Shown in pieces: positions 16,150-25,400 of a stretch of 64,000 nt of DNA (position 1 is its first letter; each line of letters starts with the position of its first letter). The stretch comes from Chlorobiota bacterium (GTDB lineage Bacteria; Bacteroidota; Ignavibacteria; OLB7): the NCBI GenBank assembly GCA_016710285.1, contig JADJXR010000001.1, forward strand, positions 2,170,001 to 2,234,000, given 5' to 3'. The notes below the pieces were generated by a model. It did no database searches. It was not told the DNA's origin and saw only the letters and a program-made list of their open reading frames with translations. A program made the position numbers and the translations under genes.

Positions 16150-17433
16150 ATGAACAGACACCGTACACCATTGCTTCTGCTTGCGCTGGTGGCCACCACC
16201 GTGGCGGCGCAGGCGCAAATCCCGCCAACCATAAGCTACCAGGGGCTGGTGACCAATGGCGCAACCCCCGTTGCCGACGGCCCACACAACGCCACCTTCC
16301 GATTGTTCGATGCCGCAACCGGCGGGAATAAGGTTTGGGAGGAATCGCAGACCATCGCCACCAAGTCCGGGTTGTTCAGCACGCAGCTGGGCGCGGCGGT
16401 GCCGCTGAACATCGCCGCTGATAAGCCGCTGTTTCTGGAGATCGCGATTGCGGACAACACCTTGCAGCCGCGCACCCCGCTTGCCGCCGCCCCCTACGCC
16501 TTCAACGCCCGCTTTGCCAACGAAGTGCCGGACGGAAGCATCACCACCGCAAAGCTGAGCAGCAGCGGTGCCAGCGACGGCCAGGTGCTGACCAACACCC
16601 CTACCGGAGTGGCATGGCGAACGCCCCCAACCGGCGGTGGAGGATCGCTGACGCCCGGCGATGGAATCGAAATTGCTGGCGGGACGATCTCCATTGAAAA
16701 GAAGGGAGTCGTCACCAGCATGATTGCCGATGGAGGGGTGACGCAGGAGAAGTTGGCGGAAGGAATCATCGCGATTCCAAGAGGGGAAGCCGGGGGAGAG
16801 CTGTCAGGGGAATATCCAAATCCCACGATTGCCGACGGCGCGATCACGACCGCGAAGCTGGCGGAATCGGCGGTAAGCTCCACCGCCATTGCCGACGGCA
16901 CGATTGAAGGGGTGGATATCAATCCCGCAGCCTCCTTGCTGATTGGCCAACTTCATGTACAAGGGGATATGCAGGTGGGGACTGCGCCGGCGCTGGGGCC
17001 ACGCCTTTCGGTGCAAGGCTCCACCGCAAACAGTGGCGCGGCGGCGCTTGCGGTGGCCAACAGTGCGGGCACAAGCCTTCTGTACGTTCGCAACGATGGG
17101 AACGTGGGAATTGGGACCAACACGCCAACAGCATCGTTGGATATTGCCAGCCCGGGAACTGCGCTGGCAATCACCAGCGGGGTGGCGGTGGTTTCCACGG
17201 CAACAATTCCGGCATCGCCGAACATCGTTCTTACGCCGTCGGCAATGGTGCTGCAAGTTGCCAACGATGCCATTGCTACGCCGAACAACACCATCCTTCC
17301 TGCCGGCGTGCCGGGGCAGCTGCTGATTATCGTCAACGACGACGCGCAACCGCTGACCGGAGCCGTGGCCATCAACCCCGGCCAATCGCGGATGTACCTG
17401 TTCCTTCCCCCAGCATGGCGGCTGATTAACTAA
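16150..17433 (+). CDS. Surface/tail-fibre-like repeat protein
   Basis: 427 residues. ATG 16150 has Shine-Dalgarno AGGAGAG and gives a signal peptide (TPLLLLALVATTVAAQAQ). The N-terminal domain (PPTISYQGLVTNGATPVADG, ATFRLFDAATGGNKVWEE) is of a type found in many FCB surface proteins and phage fibres. The middle has repeats of the form DGxITTAKLAES (about residues 130-260). Then comes a GIGTNTPTASLDIAS motif, as in trimeric fibre proteins, and a beta-rich end. There is no T9SS-type domain. It is likely an exported fibrous structural protein, with the partner unknown. Confidence 0.65.
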   Translation: MNRHRTPLLLLALVATTVAAQAQIPPTISYQGLVTNGATPVADGPHNATFRLFDAATGGNKVWEESQTIATKSGLFSTQLGAAVPLNIAADKPLFLEIAIADNTLQPRTPLAAAPYAFNARFANEVPDGSITTAKLSSSGASDGQVLTNTPTGVAWRTPPTGGGGSLTPGDGIEIAGGTISIEKKGVVTSMIADGGVTQEKLAEGIIAIPRGEAGGELSGEYPNPTIADGAITTAKLAESAVSSTAIADGTIEGVDINPAASLLIGQLHVQGDMQVGTAPALGPRLSVQGSTANSGAAALAVANSAGTSLLYVRNDGNVGIGTNTPTASLDIASPGTALAITSGVAVVSTATIPASPNIVLTPSAMVLQVANDAIATPNNTILPAGVPGQLLIIVNDDAQPLTGAVAINPGQSRMYLFLPPAWRLIN

Positions 17434-17454
17434 AAAAACTTCACGCCGAAAAAA

Positions 17455-17493
17455 GAGAAGGGTCTCATCACTTGCTGTGATAAGGCCCTTCTC
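17455..17493. terminator. Terminator between convergent genes
   Basis: GAGAAGGG...ATCAC / GTGAT...CCCTTCTC stem. On the minus strand it is followed by six T (complement of AAAAAA at 17449-17454), a classical terminator for the minus-strand gene; it can also fold on the plus strand, just after the stop at 17433. Confidence 0.7.
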
Positions 17494-17530
17494 CTTTCAC
17501 CCATTTCTGCCAGCCCGCCAACGCGGGGGG

Positions 17531-18187
17531 CTACCAGGCGTAGCCGATGTTACATCGTCCCCACGGGACAACACCAGCTTTGTCGCTGTACAGGCTTAAT
17601 CCGGGAATGGGGGTTGTGGTTGGTCCCATCTGCAGGTCCGCGCCAAACACAAACTCCACGGCGCATTCATCCCACGGATACCAGTGCCACCCCAACCCTG
17701 TACCAATCGTTATTGGATTGCTTGTTTGCTCCTGTTGCGTCAGCGTGGCATCGCTGAAATCTTGATAGCTGATGTGGTTGTAGGAAATATTCCCCACAAA
17801 GTGGAATCCCCGGAACATTTTGGCAGTGGGGTAATACCTCCCTTCAATGTTCAGGCCGAACCCCGTCACCTTCTCGGTCAGCCCGTCGCCATCCATCAAC
17901 GCTGTGGGAGTTTGGATTCCGCCACCCACCGCAACCTTGCTGTCGAGCGCGTACAGATAGGAGGCATTGAACATGGCGAAGAACTTGAAGGGATCAATAA
18001 ACACCATCTGCCGGCGTGGCGTGATATCCTCAGAATATCCCACCTTGACGACCGTGGTTGTTTGTGTTTCGCCCGAAGTGGAGTCGGTGATCGAGGTGGT
18101 TTCCACTGTTCGCGTTTGCCCCAGTGCCACGCCCGAAATTCCGATGAGCAGAAATGCTGCCAATCCTGATTTCCAGAAAGTCTTCAT
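17531..18187 (-). CDS. Outer-membrane beta-barrel protein
   Basis: 218 residues from ATG 18187, chosen because it begins an evident signal peptide (MKTFWKSGLAAFLLIGISGV, cleavage after ALGQ). The mature part begins with a Thr-rich strand (TVETTSITDSTSGE) and contains amphipathic strands (MFNASYLYALDSKVAVGGG, GFGLNIEGRYYPT, FHFVGNISYNH, WHWYPWDECAVEFVFGADL) and ends NIGYAW, an aromatic terminus as in outer-membrane barrels. The GH18 gene precedes it by 113 bp in the same direction. Function unknown. Confidence 0.65.
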   Translation of the reverse strand: MKTFWKSGLAAFLLIGISGVALGQTRTVETTSITDSTSGETQTTTVVKVGYSEDITPRRQMVFIDPFKFFAMFNASYLYALDSKVAVGGGIQTPTALMDGDGLTEKVTGFGLNIEGRYYPTAKMFRGFHFVGNISYNHISYQDFSDATLTQQEQTSNPITIGTGLGWHWYPWDECAVEFVFGADLQMGPTTTPIPGLSLYSDKAGVVPWGRCNIGYAW

Positions 18188-18300
18188 GGTGTGTGTGTCC
18201 CGGTTGATGAGAATGGTTCGGAATGAACCCTTGCGTTGCCCCATGACACCTGCCCAAAGAAGGATGTGACACGCCGAAGAAAAAAAATCGCCCGAATACC

Positions 18301-20076
18301 CTACCACAAGAACAATCGCTCCGTTGCCGTTGCGTGCTGCCCGTTGGTGCGCCGCGTAACGCTGGCAATGTAGCAGCCGGCGGGAATCCCAATCGCCGCA
18401 CGGTCCAGAACGATGTCGGGCACGGCGTGCGCCCCGTTCTGTTCGTACACCACGTGCCCCGCAAGGTCGAACAGCCGCAGCTGGATTGCCGAAGGGTCAG
18501 CCCCAGGAAAACGCAACCTCACCCTGCCATCGGGCTGATACCGCAGGACCAACCGGACGCTGTCGTGGCTATCCTGAACTCCGCTTGGCTCCGTGCTGCA
18601 TTCCCACCCAGCCCGCCACCCCCAGGAGGTCCCCGTGTCGTTCGATTCAAACGCCAGCGTCATGGCTCCGCTGCGGGCAACCAGCGTTCCTGGGTTGTTG
18701 GCTCCGGTGAAACTTCCTATCAGTGGCGCGGTGGTGTCGCGGCCATCGTACACGGTTAGGCGGTCGTCGGCAATGCTGAAGGAGGTGAAGGCAAGCGAGA
18801 CCCGATGGGCGTTGGCTGGGGCAATCGTTTGGGTCCAGCGTTCGCGGTTGTAGTAGTTCCCGGTTGGCCCCCCCATGTCGCTCAGTTCCCCGCTGCATGG
18901 CGATGCCGCGCAGGTGGTGAAGGTCTCCCGCAAAAGGTCCCACAGTTCGCTCCGGTCCCCATCATATCCCAACGCCCAAATCCCGACCCCAGCAAGCCGC
19001 TTCCGCGCTGCCAACTCATATTTTTTTCGCAGGCTTTCGGCATCGTCGTACCAGCATTGGTGCCACGTGCTGTCAACGTGGTAGGAGTAGTAGGGGGTGG
19101 AGGAATGGAGGTCCCACCGCCGCCCGTGGGTCCCCGCGTTGCGCACCGCGCTGGAGAAGAGCACGGCCTTCCCGGTCCCTTTTGTTTTTGCTGCTGGCGT
19201 GCTGTCGGCGGCGGCCCAGTCGTAGCCGTAGTAGGGGAGGCCCAGGCACAGTTTTTCTGGAGGAACGCCTTTGGCCAAGTAGCTGTTGATCGAGCGGGTA
19301 AGGTCGTACGCCCCCCAGAACGCGCCATTGTTTGTTGGCGAAACCGGGCCAGTGTTGGGCGCGCCCCCCCAGTGGTAATCGTAGCCCATGATGATGAGCA
19401 AATCGGCGGTGGTTGCCAGCGCTTTTGCGTCCATCACGTTGTTCCAGTCCACTGCCGGAACGGCAATCGAAACTTGCGAGCCTGGGATCGCCGTGTGGAA
19501 CGCCGCCGACAGTTCGGCAATGAACGCCGTGAAGTTCGCACGCTGGCTTGCGCCCATCCCCTCAAAGTCAATGTTTACTCCATTCCCGTCGCGCTGGCGC
19601 ACAAGCCGAACAAGGCTATCCACCAACGCCTTCCGCCGCGTTGGATTCCCCAGCACGGCCCCGTGGCCGGCAAACAGCGTCACGCACAAATTCACCCGAA
19701 CCCCAGATTGCCGGGCTTTCGGGACCAGCTCCGTCGTCAGCCAGCTGTGGATGCTGCGGTAGCCCCCGGTGGCGGTGTCAACTTCGTAGGAGAAATAGGA
19801 GATGTCGGAAAGGAGGGTGAGGTCGTAATCGTTGTAGGCCGTCCCCATCCAGTACGGGTGCCAGCCAAAGACGATGTTCCGAAGGCTGCACGCCTGCTGG
19901 CGAAGCAACGCCGGAGCGGTGGGTACGTGGTTGTTGAACGCATCCCACCCTTCCTCGGTCCGCTGGGGCATCTGGCCAAACTGCTCCGATTGCTGCTGCA
20001 CAATGCTGGGCTGGCCAAGCAGAACCGTTGGCCAAATGGCAAGCAGCAGGCAGCAGTAGAGATAGCAAGGGCGCAT
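18301..20076 (-). CDS. Secreted glycoside hydrolase family 18 protein with CUB-like and T9SS-type C-terminal domains
   Basis: 591 residues. Signal peptide YCCLLLAIWPTVLLGQ. The GH18 barrel (about residues 55-390) is recognisable from NIVFGWHPYWMGTAYNDYD, the catalytic strand GVNIDFEGM (about residue 167), the MGYDYHWGGAPN strand and the LGLPYYGYDW strand; GVGIWALGYDG ends it. The DxxDxDxE motif reads NGVNIDFE, so the catalytic Glu and its adjacent Asp are kept but the two outer Asp are Asn. A CUB-like segment follows (about 405-500), then a T9SS-like sorting domain ending HATATERLFLW. Likely substrate: chitin- or peptidoglycan-type glycans. It starts 11 bp after the amidohydrolase stop and is probably co-transcribed. 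Confidence 0.85.
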   Translation of the reverse strand: MRPCYLYCCLLLAIWPTVLLGQPSIVQQQSEQFGQMPQRTEEGWDAFNNHVPTAPALLRQQACSLRNIVFGWHPYWMGTAYNDYDLTLLSDISYFSYEVDTATGGYRSIHSWLTTELVPKARQSGVRVNLCVTLFAGHGAVLGNPTRRKALVDSLVRLVRQRDGNGVNIDFEGMGASQRANFTAFIAELSAAFHTAIPGSQVSIAVPAVDWNNVMDAKALATTADLLIIMGYDYHWGGAPNTGPVSPTNNGAFWGAYDLTRSINSYLAKGVPPEKLCLGLPYYGYDWAAADSTPAAKTKGTGKAVLFSSAVRNAGTHGRRWDLHSSTPYYSYHVDSTWHQCWYDDAESLRKKYELAARKRLAGVGIWALGYDGDRSELWDLLRETFTTCAASPCSGELSDMGGPTGNYYNRERWTQTIAPANAHRVSLAFTSFSIADDRLTVYDGRDTTAPLIGSFTGANNPGTLVARSGAMTLAFESNDTGTSWGWRAGWECSTEPSGVQDSHDSVRLVLRYQPDGRVRLRFPGADPSAIQLRLFDLAGHVVYEQNGAHAVPDIVLDRAAIGIPAGCYIASVTRRTNGQHATATERLFLW

Positions 20077-20087
20077 AATTTTTTCTG

Positions 20088-22940
20088 TTATTCCCCCACC
20101 ATCAGCTCCCACAATCCTTCGGTTCCTTTCATGCAGAAATCCTCATGCTGGTGGAAGATGGTGCTGGTTTCGATTGGAGTTTTGGGGTCAATCCGCAGCC
20201 GCATATCGTCGGGGTCGCGGTCGCGGTCGAAGCGGACGACACCATCCACCACGGTCTTCTGGCAAATCGAATAGACCGAGAGTGGATGGGCGTTGAAGAT
20301 TGCCAGATCGGCCTCCTTCCCCACCTCAATCGAGCCAACTCTCTTCTCAATTCCCAACTGCTTTGCTGGGTTGATGGTGATTAGTGCCAACGCTTCGTCG
20401 CGGGTTAGCCCGCCGTAGCGCATCGTTTTTGCGGCTTCGTGATTGAGGTGGCGGTCAAGCTCGGGCGAGTCGGAGTTGATGGAGGTTGTGACGTTGTTCC
20501 GGGTAAGGATTGCGGCGTTGTACGCGGTGGAGTAATAGACCTCGAATTTATACGCCCACCAATCGGCAAACACCGATGCCATCGCGCCAAAATCAGCAAG
20601 CTCGGGGGCAATTTTGAACCCTTCGTTGACGTGCTGGAAGGTGAGTTTCTTGATGCCGAAATCGCGGAAGACCCGCATCAGCATCAGTATCTCGTCGGCG
20701 CGGTAGCTGTGGCAATGGACAAGAATCTCGCCCCGCAACACTGCTGCAAGCGTCTCCAGCCGCAGGTCGTAGGGAGGTGGGGTGGTCCGTTGGTCGCCTC
20801 CGTTTTCGTGCGATTCCTTTGCGGCCATGTAGCGTTGCGCTTGGGTGAATGCATCGCGGATCACTTGCTCAACCCCCATGCGCGTTGCCGGGCGGACGTT
20901 GAATCCGCGCCCATGCACCCGCGTTGGATTCTCGCCCAACGCAAACTTGATGGTGCGCGGGGCGTTCTCCATCACCAATCCTTCGGGGTCGGTGGTTCCG
21001 TAGCGCATCTTCATGGTTTGGCATTGCCCGCCGATTGCGTTTGCCGATCCGTGCATCACGTGGGCAATCGTTTTGCCACCGGCAAGGGCGCGGTAGATGG
21101 AGATGTCGTACGGGTCAATCACGTCGCCAATGGCGACTTCGGCGGTGACGGGATTTGTCCACTCATTAACATCGGTGGTGGCGATGTGGCTGTGGGCATC
21201 AATAATTCCGGGCATCACGAACTGGCCGGTGGCGTCAATCGTGTCGGTTCCTGCGGGAGCCGTTAGCCCCGCCCCAATTTTTGTGATGATGCCGTTCTGC
21301 ACCAAAATATCTGTCCGCTCCAGCGTCCCGTTGGTGATGGTCAGCAGCGTGCCGTTCCGCACCAGAAGGTTCCCGCGTTGGCTTGCTTGCTGCCGAAGCG
21401 CAAGAGCCGGGTTCCGCATCAGCGTGTCGCCAATTGGGGCGTTGGCAAGTTGGGTTGCGCTGTCGTTCTTTTCCTTCCCCTGATCTTTCTCCTGCTTCTT
21501 CTCTTTCGGTGGTTTGTACTCATACTTGCGCCCGTCAACAAACACGTAGCGGACGGTGCTTTCCTTTGCGAACCACGATCCTTTGGTCACCACAAGGTTG
21601 GCAATCTTCCCTTGCTCAACGGTTCCCAAACTCCGTTCCAGCCCAAGCATTCGGGCTGGTTCGGTGGTCAGCGCGGCAAGCGCGGCATCTTCCGGCAGGC
21701 CATGCTGGATGGCGGTGCGGACGTTTTGGCGCAGCTTCCCCGCACTGCTTCCCAGTGTGCTGAATCCGAACTTCACCCCGGCGCGGTGCAGCCGCCCGGC
21801 GTTGGCGTAGAAGGTGGCGCGGCTGCTGGCTTGTTTTGTTTTCAGCATCTGCTGTTCCGCCCGCACATCCCCGGGCCGCTCGGTGCGGTGCAGCGGGGCG
21901 ATGGAGGTCCCAATAGAGGTCCCGATGGATGCCTCGGTGTTCGGCGGGCGGGCTGCGGCCAGCGAGTCGGCGGCGGCGGTGGTGTCGTCTTCTTTTTCGG
22001 CTGGGGGTTCCGGGAAATCGAGGGAGAGGAACAGGGGGAGATTGCTGCTTTTCAGGACCTCTTCAACATCCCAGCCTTCTTTCAGCCCGGCAAGCATCAG
22101 CCGGAAGCCGAGGTCGCGTTGCAGGTGGAGTGCGCGGCGGACCTCCAACGGGTCCTCCACGCGGAACAGCACCGGCTGCTGGCCATCCACCACGGGGAAG
22201 AACGCGGCGGTGGTTGCGTCCCACGCTGGCCGCTCGATTCCGTTCGGATTCTTGCCGTAGGTTTCCCCCTGCGCGTGGCGTTGCTTGGCGTTGGTGAACA
22301 GGTTGCGCCACTTGGCCATGATGGCGAACGTGGTGGCGGGATAGACATCGTTTTCCGCCGGAACAAACTGCGCGAACAGCGCGGAGTTCCCCCGAATCAC
22401 CATGCCGCTTGGCTGGTCCCCCCCCAGGCTGATGATTGCCCCCGTGCCAGGAAGCATCTGCCCGCGCGGGACCGTTTGCGCCACGGTGAACCCAGCGCGC
22501 CGAAGCGAATCGAGCAATGGGTCGGTGCTGCTAAGAAGGTCCCGAACGTCGCGCTCCGGTTGGATTCCGGCGCGGGCGTTTGGCGGATCGCCCGGGCGCG
22601 GAACCCGGTCGTACTTTGGCTCCTCCTTCGGTTTGGCCACGCCAGCGTTCGACATCCCATCAATGAATCCGGCATAGACCGTCATCGAATCCCCCTCGAT
22701 GATCTCCGCATCGAACGGAATGGGGATGCTGGTCCCCACCGCAGCAATCACCCCGTCGCGGATAAGGACCGCGCCGCGCTCGATAACCCGCCCAGGCCCC
22801 TGCACAATCCGGGCATTCCGGATAACGAACGTGCGGGTTACGGGACCAACTTCTGGCTTCTCATTGTTCTCACCCCCTGGCTGGGCAAACAACAACGGTG
22901 CGGCAAAAAACAGAGCAAGCAGGAATGATGCACGAATCAT
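20088..22940 (-). CDS. Secreted double amidohydrolase (imidazolonepropionase-like)
   Basis: 950 residues with a signal peptide (FLLALFFAAPLLFAQ). Two amidohydrolase units lie in tandem. The first (about 36-480) keeps the fold but its metal-binding HxH is lost (YAGFIDGMSNAG). The second (about 510-920) has the full set: MPGIIDAHSHI (about 573), HCHSYRADE (about 740), FQHVNEG and NSDSPELDRH (about 820). A Lys/Glu-rich linker (KPPKEKKQEKDQGKEK) separates them. Periplasmic double amidohydrolases of this length are frequent in FCB bacteria, possibly acting on cyclic peptides or amides; the substrate is unknown. It lies in one strand block with mtgA (18 bp upstream) and the GH18 gene. Confidence 0.85.
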   Translation of the reverse strand: MIRASFLLALFFAAPLLFAQPGGENNEKPEVGPVTRTFVIRNARIVQGPGRVIERGAVLIRDGVIAAVGTSIPIPFDAEIIEGDSMTVYAGFIDGMSNAGVAKPKEEPKYDRVPRPGDPPNARAGIQPERDVRDLLSSTDPLLDSLRRAGFTVAQTVPRGQMLPGTGAIISLGGDQPSGMVIRGNSALFAQFVPAENDVYPATTFAIMAKWRNLFTNAKQRHAQGETYGKNPNGIERPAWDATTAAFFPVVDGQQPVLFRVEDPLEVRRALHLQRDLGFRLMLAGLKEGWDVEEVLKSSNLPLFLSLDFPEPPAEKEDDTTAAADSLAAARPPNTEASIGTSIGTSIAPLHRTERPGDVRAEQQMLKTKQASSRATFYANAGRLHRAGVKFGFSTLGSSAGKLRQNVRTAIQHGLPEDAALAALTTEPARMLGLERSLGTVEQGKIANLVVTKGSWFAKESTVRYVFVDGRKYEYKPPKEKKQEKDQGKEKNDSATQLANAPIGDTLMRNPALALRQQASQRGNLLVRNGTLLTITNGTLERTDILVQNGIITKIGAGLTAPAGTDTIDATGQFVMPGIIDAHSHIATTDVNEWTNPVTAEVAIGDVIDPYDISIYRALAGGKTIAHVMHGSANAIGGQCQTMKMRYGTTDPEGLVMENAPRTIKFALGENPTRVHGRGFNVRPATRMGVEQVIRDAFTQAQRYMAAKESHENGGDQRTTPPPYDLRLETLAAVLRGEILVHCHSYRADEILMLMRVFRDFGIKKLTFQHVNEGFKIAPELADFGAMASVFADWWAYKFEVYYSTAYNAAILTRNNVTTSINSDSPELDRHLNHEAAKTMRYGGLTRDEALALITINPAKQLGIEKRVGSIEVGKEADLAIFNAHPLSVYSICQKTVVDGVVRFDRDRDPDDMRLRIDPKTPIETSTIFHQHEDFCMKGTEGLWELMVGE

Positions 22941-22957
22941 GGTTGTTGGAAATCGTT

Positions 22958-23839
22958 CTATTTCTTTTTCCGTTTCGGCTGGGTGGCTTTGCCGCCGCCG
23001 TTTGCGTTGATTGGCGACAGGCTAACCCCACGCGCACGCCCTTGAATCCCCGATGCCCGTTTGTTGATGTAGGCCGTTGGATCCGCAGGGCTCCAGCGGC
23101 GTGGGTTCGGCAGGACCGAGGCTAACAGGGCGGCTTGGCGTGCGTTCAGGTCCCGCGCGGAGATGCCGAAGTACTTCTGCGCGGCGGCCTGGACCCCGTA
23201 GATCCCATCCCCCCATTCAATCACGTTGATATACACCTCCAGAATCCGCTTCTTCCCCCAAACAAACTCCATCAAGTAGGTGAAGTAAATCTCCAGCCCT
23301 TTGCGGATGTAGTTGCGGCCTTGCCACAGGAAGACGTTCCGTGCGCACTGCATGGTGATGGTGCTTGCGCCGCGCAGTTTTTTCCCTTTCATCCGCTCGT
23401 TGTAGGCTTGGGCGCGTTCCAGAGCTTTCATGTCAACGCCGCCGTGGGAAAAGAATCGGCCATCTTCGGCAGCGATAAGGGAGCGGAGCAGAACGGGGCT
23501 TACGTCGTCAATGCTGACCCACTCTTTTGCCACCCCAACAACGTTCCCGCTGGTGGCCCCTTCCAGCGGGCGGATCAGCATCAGCGGGGTGATGGGGGGA
23601 TCAATGAAGCGGTAGATCACCACCAGCGAAATGGAGACGATAAAGAACGCCGCAACCAGCCGGAATATCCATTTGAAAACCCGTTTGATCATCGTGCCGA
23701 GAATTGCTCCGTCGGTTGGGAGTTTCTGCCGGGAAGGTTTCGCTGCTCCTCGCGTTCCCGATGTGTTGGCTGGCGTGGATTGGTCCAGTAGCCCAAGTTG
23801 TTGGGCAACAGCGCGGCGGCCACGTGTGCTTTGTGCCAT
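22958..23839 (-). CDS. mtgA: Monofunctional peptidoglycan glycosyltransferase
   Basis: Polymerises lipid II into glycan strands at the outer face of the inner membrane. GT51 motifs are present: catalytic AAEDGRFFSHGGVD (about residues 122-135), GASTITMQCARNVFLWQGRN (about 157-176), and the KRILEVYINVIEWGDGIYG motif. One transmembrane helix (IFRLVAAFFIVSISLVVIY) lies at about 58-76, and no transpeptidase domain follows. The first 49 residues are Ser/Ala/Arg-rich and could be dispensable: an internal ATG at 23692 would give 244 residues, closer to the family's usual length. A basic tail (ATQPKRKKK) closes the protein. Confidence 0.92.
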   Translation of the reverse strand: MAQSTRGRRAVAQQLGLLDQSTPANTSGTRGAAKPSRQKLPTDGAILGTMIKRVFKWIFRLVAAFFIVSISLVVIYRFIDPPITPLMLIRPLEGATSGNVVGVAKEWVSIDDVSPVLLRSLIAAEDGRFFSHGGVDMKALERAQAYNERMKGKKLRGASTITMQCARNVFLWQGRNYIRKGLEIYFTYLMEFVWGKKRILEVYINVIEWGDGIYGVQAAAQKYFGISARDLNARQAALLASVLPNPRRWSPADPTAYINKRASGIQGRARGVSLSPINANGGGKATQPKRKKK

Positions 23840-23980
23840 GGTTGACTAGTGCTGCGGCGGGTTCTGCCGTGCCGGGCAAATGTAGGAAGTTTTCACGGAG
23901 TACCGCCCAGCCGTTGGCGTGGCTGGCCTGGGGTGGTTGGCGGCCATCTGCCAGTGGGTTCAATTGCCGATATTTGCCGC

Positions 23981-24286
23981 ATGGAACCAGACAACAACGG
24001 CGAGTTGGAAGGCCTTCGCCAAGAGCTTTACACCTTCCTTGATGAGCACGACCGCTTGTGGATATGGCCGGCACGCCCCGCAAAACGGAACGCCGCGCTC
24101 CGGTATCTGGCCACGAAATTCGAGGCTGGGAAGGAGTACACCGAGCGCGAGGTCAACCAGCTGCTGCAAGCCTGGCACACCTTTGGCGACCACGCCTTGC
24201 TGCGCCGCGAGTTGTACGACGCAAAACTGATTGAGCGCACGCGGAACGGAGCGGTGTACTGGCGAACGCCGAACGTGAGTGAGTAA
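23981..24286 (+). CDS. DUF2087-domain protein
   Basis: 101 residues. The pattern WPARPAKRNAALRYLATKFE, YTEREVNQLLQAW, DHALLRRELYDAKLIERTRN and GAVYWR fits the DUF2087 domain (small winged-helix-like domain, often fused to MarR/ArsR regulators, here alone). The start at 23981 is fixed by protein homology pattern and by GATATTTG, a one-mismatch -7 box four bases upstream. The frame is open upstream, but that sequence is not protein-like. Probably a cytoplasmic small regulator; targets unknown. Confidence 0.8.
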   Translation: MEPDNNGELEGLRQELYTFLDEHDRLWIWPARPAKRNAALRYLATKFEAGKEYTEREVNQLLQAWHTFGDHALLRRELYDAKLIERTRNGAVYWRTPNVSE

Positions 24287-24404
24287 AAAGGGGCAATGGC
24301 CAAACCAACAGATCGTGACAGCGGGCTTGCGTTTTGGCGTTGCTTGATATTGCTAATTTCTTCCGGTGCTTCTTCTTTGGCGACCGCGCCTTCAAACCTT
24401 TGTG

Positions 24405-25400
24405 ATGAGTAATTCCAACAACCACTCTGCCGAACGCTACCCCGAGCAACTTGTTCTTCGCGTGAACGAGTTGTTCTACGATCACGACTCCGCCAACCAC
24501 GGCTATGCCGACATCCACAAGGAGATGCTTGAGCAAGAGCGGGAACGCTGGCAGACGCTGGCCAAACGCCACATAGCCTCCAAAGAAGCGATCACGCTCC
24601 TTGATATTGGCAGCGGGGCCGGGTTCGTTCCCGTCACGGTTGCTCCCTATCTGAAGGCCGAGGATACGATCATCTGCAGCGACCTTTCCGAGGGGATGCT
24701 GAACACTGCCCGCCAAACCATTGCCGAGCAGCAGTTGCCCCCCCGTTTTCAGTTCCAGAAAATCACCGGGGAGATTCCCTACCGGCTGCCATTCCAAACA
24801 AACTCGATGGATGTGGTGACGATGAACTCCGTCCTTCATCATATCAAGGAGACCAATCAATTTTTGAGCGAGGTGGATCGGGTGCTGAAGCCAGGGGGGA
24901 TGCTGTTCATTGCCCACGAGCCGAACAAGCATTTCCACCAGCATACATTTCTGCGGCGGAACTACCGGTTGCTCCGTCCGGTGGGGTATCCCAAGCTGGC
25001 CCTTATGGAGGCCGCACGCCGGCTTGGCATCATGGCAATGATGCGCAAGGCATTCTACGTGATTCGCCCGGACCGGGGCAAGGTGGCGAACACGCTGATT
25101 GATCGAATCAACGACACGCTGATCGCCGAGAAACTGATCACCAAGCCGATCAGCCTTGATGAGGTTGCCACAATCACCGACATCCGCGACAGCGAGGGGT
25201 TCTTCCCAGAACAGCTGCTTCCAGAATATGAGGTGCGGCATTTGGAGACCTACAACCACATCCTGCTGGTAACGATGAAGCATTTTGGAAACCGGTTGGT
25301 CCGGCGGTACGAACTGTGGCTCCGGAAAAAATATCCCACGGCTGGCGCAACGTTTTTCTTGGTGCTTGGCAAGCCTCAACAAGCTGTTCCGGGAACCTAA
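24405..25400 (+). CDS. Class I SAM-dependent methyltransferase
   Basis: 331 residues. The Rossmann core has motif I LLDIGSGAGFVPVTVA (about residue 65), the acidic ribose-binding residue in IICSDLSEGML, motif IV TNSMDVVTMNSVLHHI, and post-motif VLKPGGMLFIAHEPN. The C-terminal 150 residues form a substrate-specific helical region (RLGIMAMMRKAFYVIRPDR). The substrate cannot be predicted: small-molecule and lipid methyltransferases share this layout. ATG 24405 starts a plausible N-terminus; AACCTTTG abuts it. The stop overlaps the convergent lipoprotein gene by four bases. Confidence 0.8.
   Translation: MSNSNNHSAERYPEQLVLRVNELFYDHDSANHGYADIHKEMLEQERERWQTLAKRHIASKEAITLLDIGSGAGFVPVTVAPYLKAEDTIICSDLSEGMLNTARQTIAEQQLPPRFQFQKITGEIPYRLPFQTNSMDVVTMNSVLHHIKETNQFLSEVDRVLKPGGMLFIAHEPNKHFHQHTFLRRNYRLLRPVGYPKLALMEAARRLGIMAMMRKAFYVIRPDRGKVANTLIDRINDTLIAEKLITKPISLDEVATITDIRDSEGFFPEQLLPEYEVRHLETYNHILLVTMKHFGNRLVRRYELWLRKKYPTAGATFFLVLGKPQQAVPGT

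Noticed and set aside
18805..20274. Plus-strand open frame of 489 codons
   Set aside because: It is antisense to the GH18 and amidohydrolase genes, an effect of high GC and codon bias; no family resemblance.
21378..22928. Plus-strand open frame of 516 codons
   Set aside because: Antisense to the amidohydrolase gene, with His/Gly/Arg-rich shadow composition.
24153..25382. Minus-strand open frame of 409 codons
   Set aside because: Antisense to the DUF2087 and methyltransferase genes, whose motifs are intact on the plus strand.
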